Below are positions 58,415 to 64,000 of a DNA stretch of 64,000 nucleotides, one piece after another. Source of the DNA: Candidatus Latescibacterota bacterium (GTDB lineage: Bacteria; Latescibacterota; UBA2968); the NCBI GenBank assembly GCA_022824945.1, contig JAJDYX010000031.1, forward strand, positions 1 to 64,000, in the 5' to 3' direction. The notes below the pieces were generated by a model. It did no database searches, was not told the origin of the DNA, and saw only the letters and a program-made list of their open reading frames with translations. A program made the position numbers and the translations under genes. Within the stretch, counting starts at the first letter, position 1, and every line of letters starts with the position of its first letter.

Positions 58415-59824
58415 TTAACGAATCACCTTCACATCGCGCAAATATCGCTCCAATGCCGTATCCACGCGCTGACCTGTAAAATCGAATGCAACAGAATCGG
58501 ATGCGGCATCGCGGAGAAAATGGCGAAATGCGACCTGTCTCTCCATCGCGACGAGATAGGTACCTGCAGAATCGGGTTTTGCCTCTATCTTCAGATTTGC
58601 GATAGTTTCATCTTTGCGTTCAAACGAACAGCCCGCTGTCAGATACATCCGCGCCTCGAGAACAGCCTGAATCTGATCCCGCGAAAGGCGTGTGAGCATT
58701 ACGGGTGGTCTGTATTGCCTCAGCCGATAAATATCGTTCAGGGAAATATCGCCCGCAAAAACACCGTGCGTATCCCCATTGCGTTCCAGAATCGCAACAT
58801 CGGCACGCGTTTGATCTAACACCGCCTCCCCCACCAGATCGCCCAATGCCGACCGCTCATCTCGCACATTGGGCAAGTCGCGTTCTGTCCGGCAAATCAC
58901 TTCATCTAAGGGCCTGGCGTATTTATCGATGAGTGCTTCAATCTTTGAATCGCGCGCAATTTGCCCATCAAGGGGCAACAACTTGCCATTCAACCGCATA
59001 ACTCGATAGCCATGCGCTGCCTTTTGCAATTGCACATCTACACGCCCTAAAAACTGGTAATAATGCCGCGCTTGCACAATAGCTACGCTCCCTTCCCCAT
59101 TTGCCCGAGCAATGCGCGAAGGCGTATTTAACCGCGTGTGAGTATCGCCGCCCACAATCAAATCCAATTCGGGCACAGCCGCGGCCAGCAAACTGTCGTT
59201 TTTAACGCCAATATGCGTCAATGCAATCAAAAAATCGACCTTTGGACGCAATTCTGGCATGTATTGCTTCGCCGTCTCCACTGCGTCATGCAACCTCAGC
59301 GTCTGAGACGACTGATGCCAAGGGCGAATGAGACCAAGCCCCAAAATCCCCACTTTCACGCCTTGAACTTCTTTGATCAAATAAGGTGGAAAAATCGGTC
59401 CATTGTGGTGCTTATACGTCACATTCGCGTGAACAAAGGGGGTAGATACGCGCGAGGTCTGGCGCTTCAGGTTCTCAATCCCAAAATAAAATTCTCCATT
59501 GCCCGGTGTAATGGCATCAAAGCCCATTTTTTCAAATGCCAACAGATTCACATATCCACCTGTATAAATCACCACAGGCTCTCCACGAGAAAAAATATCG
59601 CCCGCGTGCAAAAGCAAAACGCGCCCGGGATTTTCTGCGCGAATCTGCTTTACCAGCGTTGACAAACGACCTATTCCCCCAACCTTGTACCCTCCCAAAT
59701 TGTAGGGAGATAATTTCCCATGTGTATCATTGATATGCAGCACCACCAGATCAACCGTATCTGATGCCCATACAGATCCCGTTAAAAAAGTGAATACAAT
59801 GAGAAAATACGTCATCTTTTTCAT
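58415..59824 (-). CDS. Secreted 5'-nucleotidase (UshA) family protein with altered motifs
   Basis: A protein of 469 residues. The ATG at 59824 starts MKKMTYFLIVFTFL, a signal peptide ending near WASDT. The metallophosphoesterase part has INDTHG and HAGDIFS normally, but the catalytic GNHE is GNGE (Gly110), and GGHTH is GGDTH. The C-terminal nucleotidase domain (LGDLVGEAVL...ADVAIL) is also present. Loss of two His residues that bind metal or stabilise the phosphate suggests reduced or changed activity. Adjacent to rhaA. Confidence 0.85.
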   Translation of the reverse strand: MKKMTYFLIVFTFLTGSVWASDTVDLVVLHINDTHGKLSPYNLGGYKVGGIGRLSTLVKQIRAENPGRVLLLHAGDIFSRGEPVVIYTGGYVNLLAFEKMGFDAITPGNGEFYFGIENLKRQTSRVSTPFVHANVTYKHHNGPIFPPYLIKEVQGVKVGILGLGLIRPWHQSSQTLRLHDAVETAKQYMPELRPKVDFLIALTHIGVKNDSLLAAAVPELDLIVGGDTHTRLNTPSRIARANGEGSVAIVQARHYYQFLGRVDVQLQKAAHGYRVMRLNGKLLPLDGQIARDSKIEALIDKYARPLDEVICRTERDLPNVRDERSALGDLVGEAVLDQTRADVAILERNGDTHGVFAGDISLNDIYRLRQYRPPVMLTRLSRDQIQAVLEARMYLTAGCSFERKDETIANLKIEAKPDSAGTYLVAMERQVAFRHFLRDAASDSVAFDFTGQRVDTALERYLRDVKVIR

Positions 59825-59967
59825 GCTCAACCCCGCGATTTATATATAGCTCCAAAGGTCTGTCAAAGTCGCATCAAAAGGACTATGTGTCAAGGGAAAA
59901 GGCAGTGGATTTTGGCGGCAAATTTGGGTATTATGAACGACCTTATCACACAAAAGAAAGGAACAAT

Positions 59968-61368
59968 ATGAAACGACCGAATATATTATTGATTTACACC
60001 GACCAACAGCGGTGGGATGCCATGGGTGTAAATGGGAACACCGATATTCAAACGCCGAACCTGGATCGCCTGGCGTCCGAAGGTATAAACTTCGACCACT
60101 ACTTTGTCCAGAACCCCGTGTGCATGCCCAGTCGGGTGAGCCTTTTGACCGGACAATATCCCTCCACACTCGGCATTACACACATGGGGGTACCCGTGCC
60201 CGAAGACTTTGTGACAATGCCCAAATTGCTGCACAATTCCGGATATCACTCCGCAAACATCGGCAAATTGCACTTTTTGCCACACGCCAATCGAGACCAC
60301 CGCGAAGTACATCCCGATTATGGATTTGACCATCTGGAGATCAGTGACGAACCCGGCTGTTACGAAGATGCATATCGCGCCTGGGTACGCATGGAAGCCC
60401 CAGACCAACTCGATCATTTGAGCCTCGGATTGCCGCCATTATCAGAGCGCTGGCATCAAATGATGGGCGTAAAAGACGGTGTGCATCACCCCGACGAACG
60501 ATTTCCCAAACACCCCATCCCCTTTCGCGGAAAAGATGAATACACACACACGGCGTGGGTAGCGAGCAGGTCAATTCAATATATGTCGGAGCGTGCAAGT
60601 GAAAGCCGTCCATTTTTGTGCATCGCGGGAATTTACTCCCCGCATTCGCCCTGGGTTGCGCCACAGCGTTTTCTGGACCTGTACGATCCCGATCAAATGA
60701 CCCTGCCATCCTTCCCACCAGAAGCCGATGAAAAGCGCAATGAAAATCACTACGGCGACCGCGAACTTCGCCTCGCGCGACAGGGATATTACGGCATGGT
60801 CAGCGAAGTAGATCACCATGTGGGGCGCATGTTAGACGCGCTGGATGAATTGGGCATTGCAGATGAAACAATCGTGGTCTTCACATCCGATCACGGCGAA
60901 TGGCTGGGCGAACATTTGCGCTATGGCAAAGGCTATCCGGGACACGATTGTGTCAGCCGCGTCCCCCTCCTGATGCACATCCCCGGGAAAGAAGGCGGAC
61001 GTCGCGTATCGAGTCTCGTCGAAGGCGTAGATGTAATCCCCACCCTGCTCGAAGCCTGCGGTGTACCCACCCCACCCCATTTACAGGGCCAATCGCTATT
61101 TCCCGTTTTTAACGGAGAAAACGCCCCGGACAAATCAGTCGCATTGATGGAAGCCACGGGCTGGAAAATGATCCGGTCTGCTGCCTATCGCTATGTCGCG
61201 CATGACGATGGAAGCGAGTTCCTCTATGACCTGGACGCTGAATGGGGCGAATACCGCGATGTATCACAAGAGCCAGACCACGCAAACGCGCTGATTGAAC
61301 ATCGGCATCTATTGATCAAACGGCTGATCGAAATGGAGAGACCGAAAAAACGAATTTGGGGATACTGA
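59968..61368 (+). CDS. Formylglycine-dependent sulfatase (S1 family)
   Basis: A protein of 466 residues from the ATG at 59968 (AAAGGA eight bases upstream; the upstream in-frame part is not conserved). The N-terminal YTDQQRWDAMG holds the metal Asp, and CMPSRVSLLTG (Cys52) is the formylglycine motif CxPSR. IGKLHFLPH and FTSDHGEWLGEH are further site residues. No signal peptide. It hydrolyses sulfate esters, probably from sulfated polysaccharide units. First gene of a three-gene run with the enolase-family and DUF4962 genes. Confidence 0.93.
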   Translation: MKRPNILLIYTDQQRWDAMGVNGNTDIQTPNLDRLASEGINFDHYFVQNPVCMPSRVSLLTGQYPSTLGITHMGVPVPEDFVTMPKLLHNSGYHSANIGKLHFLPHANRDHREVHPDYGFDHLEISDEPGCYEDAYRAWVRMEAPDQLDHLSLGLPPLSERWHQMMGVKDGVHHPDERFPKHPIPFRGKDEYTHTAWVASRSIQYMSERASESRPFLCIAGIYSPHSPWVAPQRFLDLYDPDQMTLPSFPPEADEKRNENHYGDRELRLARQGYYGMVSEVDHHVGRMLDALDELGIADETIVVFTSDHGEWLGEHLRYGKGYPGHDCVSRVPLLMHIPGKEGGRRVSSLVEGVDVIPTLLEACGVPTPPHLQGQSLFPVFNGENAPDKSVALMEATGWKMIRSAAYRYVAHDDGSEFLYDLDAEWGEYRDVSQEPDHANALIEHRHLLIKRLIEMERPKKRIWGY

Positions 61369-61381
61369 GACAGGAGGTAAC

Positions 61382-62542
61382 ATGAAAATCATAGATATAC
61401 AAAAAACGCCCTCTTTGGGGGCTGCCTGCCGCCACTGGTCGTTAGTGAAAATCATTACAGATGAAGGCATTGAGGGGTTAGGAGAATGGCGCGGAGGACA
61501 ATCTGTTGACCAATTAAAAAATACCCTTATTGGACAAGACCCGACCAACGTAAACCAATTACATCACGATCATCTGTGGCGTATGCAGGGCGCTGGCGCC
61601 GGCGTGGAAATCGCATTGTGGGATATTAAGGGCAAAGCACTGGGCGTACCGATGTGCGATCTCCTGGGAGGAAAACTGCGCGACAAAGTGCGGATGTATT
61701 GCGATTGCCATTCGGGTGCGTACTGGACACCAGAAGACTATAATCGACGCTGGGATGAAGTCCGGGCATCGGGTGAATTAGACCCCGTATATGAAACATC
61801 GAGCTATGTAGCGCGGGCAAAAGAGCGCGTTGCCGAGGGATTTACAGCCTTAAAATTCGATCTGGACGTGCCCAACCCCTGGAAAATAGATGTGTACGAC
61901 CGATCTGTCGGACGGCGACAACACGAACATATCGTGACGACAATTGAAGCACTGCGCGATGCAATTGGGCCGTATATCGATTTGTCGATTGACCTGCACG
62001 GGTCGTTTAACGCGATCGATGGTCTGCGAATATGCAAAGACGTGGAACACCTCGACTTATTGTGGTTGGAAGACCCGATCCGATGGGAATGGGGCAACGT
62101 AGATGCCCTGGCAAAAATTTGTATGCAAACAGAAACGCCGATCTGTACAGGCGAAATCTTTTACGGCGCAAAGCTATTTCGAGAACTCATGGAAAAGGGC
62201 GCATGTGACTTGCTCGAACCCGACATACCGCGCAGTGGTGGCGCCATAGAAACGCGGCGCATCGCAGAATTGGCAGAAATGTATCACATGTCGATCGCAC
62301 CGCATTATATGGCGAGCACAGTAGCGGGCATAGCCGCCGTGCATATCTGTTCCACCATACCCAATTTCCTGGCTCTGGAATATCACTCGGCCAATATCCC
62401 GCTGTGGTCAACGATGTTGAACATCAAAAACCCGATTCAAAATGGATACATCACCGTGCCAGAGGGTCCCGGGTTGGGCATCGAATTAGACGAAGAAGAA
62501 ATCTTAAAACACCTGCCCGATGGCACGGAATTATGGTCTTAA
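61382..62542 (+). CDS. Enolase-superfamily enzyme (mandelate racemase/muconate-lactonizing group)
   Basis: A protein of 386 residues. The capping domain leads into the barrel. KFDLD is the catalytic Lys region; metal ligands are Asp in SIDLHGS, Glu in LWLEDP and Glu in CTGEIF. The catalytic His is in SIAPHYM. The pattern fits sugar-acid dehydratases such as D-galactonate, L-rhamnonate or mannonate dehydratase; which one is unclear. It is 13 bases downstream of a sulfatase and 19 bases before a DUF4962 gene. Confidence 0.9.
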   Translation: MKIIDIQKTPSLGAACRHWSLVKIITDEGIEGLGEWRGGQSVDQLKNTLIGQDPTNVNQLHHDHLWRMQGAGAGVEIALWDIKGKALGVPMCDLLGGKLRDKVRMYCDCHSGAYWTPEDYNRRWDEVRASGELDPVYETSSYVARAKERVAEGFTALKFDLDVPNPWKIDVYDRSVGRRQHEHIVTTIEALRDAIGPYIDLSIDLHGSFNAIDGLRICKDVEHLDLLWLEDPIRWEWGNVDALAKICMQTETPICTGEIFYGAKLFRELMEKGACDLLEPDIPRSGGAIETRRIAELAEMYHMSIAPHYMASTVAGIAAVHICSTIPNFLALEYHSANIPLWSTMLNIKNPIQNGYITVPEGPGLGIELDEEEILKHLPDGTELWS

Positions 62543-62561
62543 AAACAGAAAGGACCAAAAT

Positions 62562-64000
62562 ATGAAATTCCCATCCATTCGTCCGCCGCGCACCAATTAT
62601 ATCCGGCCACTCGACGGTGAAACGCTCACACTCTCACCTCCCGGCTTTAGCTGGTGGCGAGCCGCTGATCGGGCTACATGTCAATACCGCGTAATTGTCA
62701 CACGCGAAGGAAAACCCTATTACGAATCCCCCCTGCTCTCCGATCCCATACACCACCCAGACCGCGTTTTTGCACCCGGAACATACGACTGGCATGTACA
62801 GGCCATTGTGGATGGCGCAGTTCGAGCGCGCTCGGAAAGCCGTTCTTTTGAGATTGCCGATTGCGCTGCCGAACAACCTCACCCAGACGCCGCTGCACTG
62901 TTGGCAAATGTCCCAAAAGAACGCCCGCGACTCTTCTTTCTGGCATCTGACATGGAAGATGTGCGCCGCTCGCTAACATCCACCCGATCCGAAGCATTCG
63001 AAGCCCTGAAAAAAGATGCCGACCACGCGCTCACTCTCGAACTACCATCAGAACCGACCTACGACCAGATTGAAGACCCTGCCGAACGCAGACTGGCTTA
63101 TGTCGAGTGCTTCGGAACCATGCGAAAATATCACGATGGCGGCATGCGAAGCCTCGCACTCTTTTATTTGCTCACAGGAGAGAAGCGATATGGCGAAGCC
63201 GCACGGCGCTTTATCGTTGACGCCGCGCAGTGGGATGTGGAGGGCATATCCTCTATTCTCGCGCCTTATGGCGACGAAGTCGGCCTCGGATTGCTCAGGG
63301 CTGGCGCGGAAGTCTATGACTGGATCTACGATATTTTCACCGAGGACGAACGCGAACTCGTCGCGCGCATGCTCGGCGCACGGGCAGACCAGATGATCCG
63401 CAGACTGGAGAAACACGATTATACATTCACGCCCGAAGAGAGCCACAACGGTCGCCTGCCCGGCTTTTTGCTCGAACACGCCATTGCATGTGCAGAAGAC
63501 GAACGCGCCCCTTCATGGGCGGAATACGCACTCAAACTTATTGCGACAAATTTCCCCCACTGGACAGGGCATGAAGGGGGCTGGGCGCAGGGGGTCCCCT
63601 ATGGCCTGTCTTACAACTCGCGAGACGCAATGCCCTTTCACTCATGGACATTGGCGACCGGGCACGATATATGGCTCAAACCCTATTATCAGAACATGCC
63701 GTGGTTTTTTTATTATGTCGTTTCTCCAGTTGGCGAACTTATGCCATTTGGCGATACTGAAGATCAACCCGTTCGCGCCTCACAGGCCAGAACTTTTCTC
63801 CAATTCCACGGTCTCAGATTGCAAAATCACCGGCTGCGCGCCTGGGCAAACCAGGTACACGACCCTGAAGGTCGGTCCGCGGAGATCGATCCCTTTCCCG
63901 GCATTCTACTCGAAGACAAGCCCATCCCGAAAGAAAAAGATACAATACCACAAGACCGCGCCTTTCGAGGCGTTGGCTGGGGCGCCTTGCACAGCGACAT
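62562..64000 (+). CDS. DUF4962/heparinase II/III-type protein, 3' end missing
   Basis: At least 479 residues are open from the ATG at 62562 (AAAGGA upstream) to the window end. An N-terminal Ig-like Heparinase-II-type region (YIRPLDGETLTLSPPGFSWW) is followed by PRLFFLASD and the alpha-toroid lyase-like domain (YDWIYDIF, ESHNGRLPGFLLEHAIA, YGLSYNSRDAM). It probably cleaves an acidic polysaccharide. Related in fold to the secreted lyase at 7515. No signal peptide, unlike that one. Confidence 0.85.
   Translation, partial: MKFPSIRPPRTNYIRPLDGETLTLSPPGFSWWRAADRATCQYRVIVTREGKPYYESPLLSDPIHHPDRVFAPGTYDWHVQAIVDGAVRARSESRSFEIADCAAEQPHPDAAALLANVPKERPRLFFLASDMEDVRRSLTSTRSEAFEALKKDADHALTLELPSEPTYDQIEDPAERRLAYVECFGTMRKYHDGGMRSLALFYLLTGEKRYGEAARRFIVDAAQWDVEGISSILAPYGDEVGLGLLRAGAEVYDWIYDIFTEDERELVARMLGARADQMIRRLEKHDYTFTPEESHNGRLPGFLLEHAIACAEDERAPSWAEYALKLIATNFPHWTGHEGGWAQGVPYGLSYNSRDAMPFHSWTLATGHDIWLKPYYQNMPWFFYYVVSPVGELMPFGDTEDQPVRASQARTFLQFHGLRLQNHRLRAWANQVHDPEGRSAEIDPFPGILLEDKPIPKEKDTIPQDRAFRGVGWGALHSD

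Overview
The window looks like a chromosomal piece of a free-living, Gram-negative, carbohydrate-degrading bacterium of the FCB / Latescibacterota-Poribacteria type. This placement is an inference. It rests on outer-membrane beta-barrels, lipoproteins, DUF4837, paired EF-hand (dockerin-type) repeats, DUF6785-type membrane proteins, and many sulfatase, PhyH, heparinase and enolase-superfamily genes. I see no rRNA and no CRISPR array.

Layout. (1) 1-9332: exported proteins, namely a very large leucine-rich-repeat protein with a metzincin-type protease site, an exported helix-hairpin-helix / beta-barrel protein, an LRR lipoprotein and a secreted heparinase II/III-like lyase. (2) 9436-18452: a tightly packed + strand run of sbcD, sbcC, alr, a DUF4837 lipoprotein, a bacterial XPB-type helicase and a UbiA-family prenyltransferase. 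(3) 18454-20184: an AAA ATPase whose partner gene is broken by an internal deletion. (4) 20251-24625: ligA, tRNA-Ala(GGC) and a helicase-associated-domain protein. (5) 24626-29075: a DUF6785-like membrane protein and an aldo/keto reductase on the - strand, divergent from a sulfatase.

(6) 29209-38399, - strand: a histidine kinase, an NtrC-type sigma-54 activator, a coiled-coil periplasmic protein and an outer-membrane barrel form one operon. They are followed by another barrel protein and a VIT/VWA/dockerin protein. The VIT/VWA gene has a textbook sigma-54 promoter (38450-38466), so the activator nearby probably controls it. The whole 10-kb module lies between two direct repeats of a sulfatase 3' end, and a degenerate IS200/IS605-like element sits at the right-hand copy.

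(7) 39359-51745: an AT-rich, transferred-looking defence island. It holds a ParA-like ATPase with a small partner, a complete type I restriction-modification system (hsdR, hsdM, hsdS), a very odd long-variable-arm tRNA with a CAU anticodon that has its own promoter and terminator, and a 1691-residue STAND-type NTPase with a nuclease-like N-terminus. The NTPase gene's -10 box sits inside a perfect inverted repeat.

(8) 52012-64000: a catabolic region with a sugar isomerase/epimerase, a ferredoxin-thioredoxin-reductase-like protein, phosphoesterases, two PhyH dioxygenases, L-rhamnose isomerase, a formylglycine sulfatase, an enolase-superfamily dehydratase/racemase and a partial DUF4962/heparinase-type protein. 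Together these suggest use of sulfated, rhamnose-containing polysaccharides.
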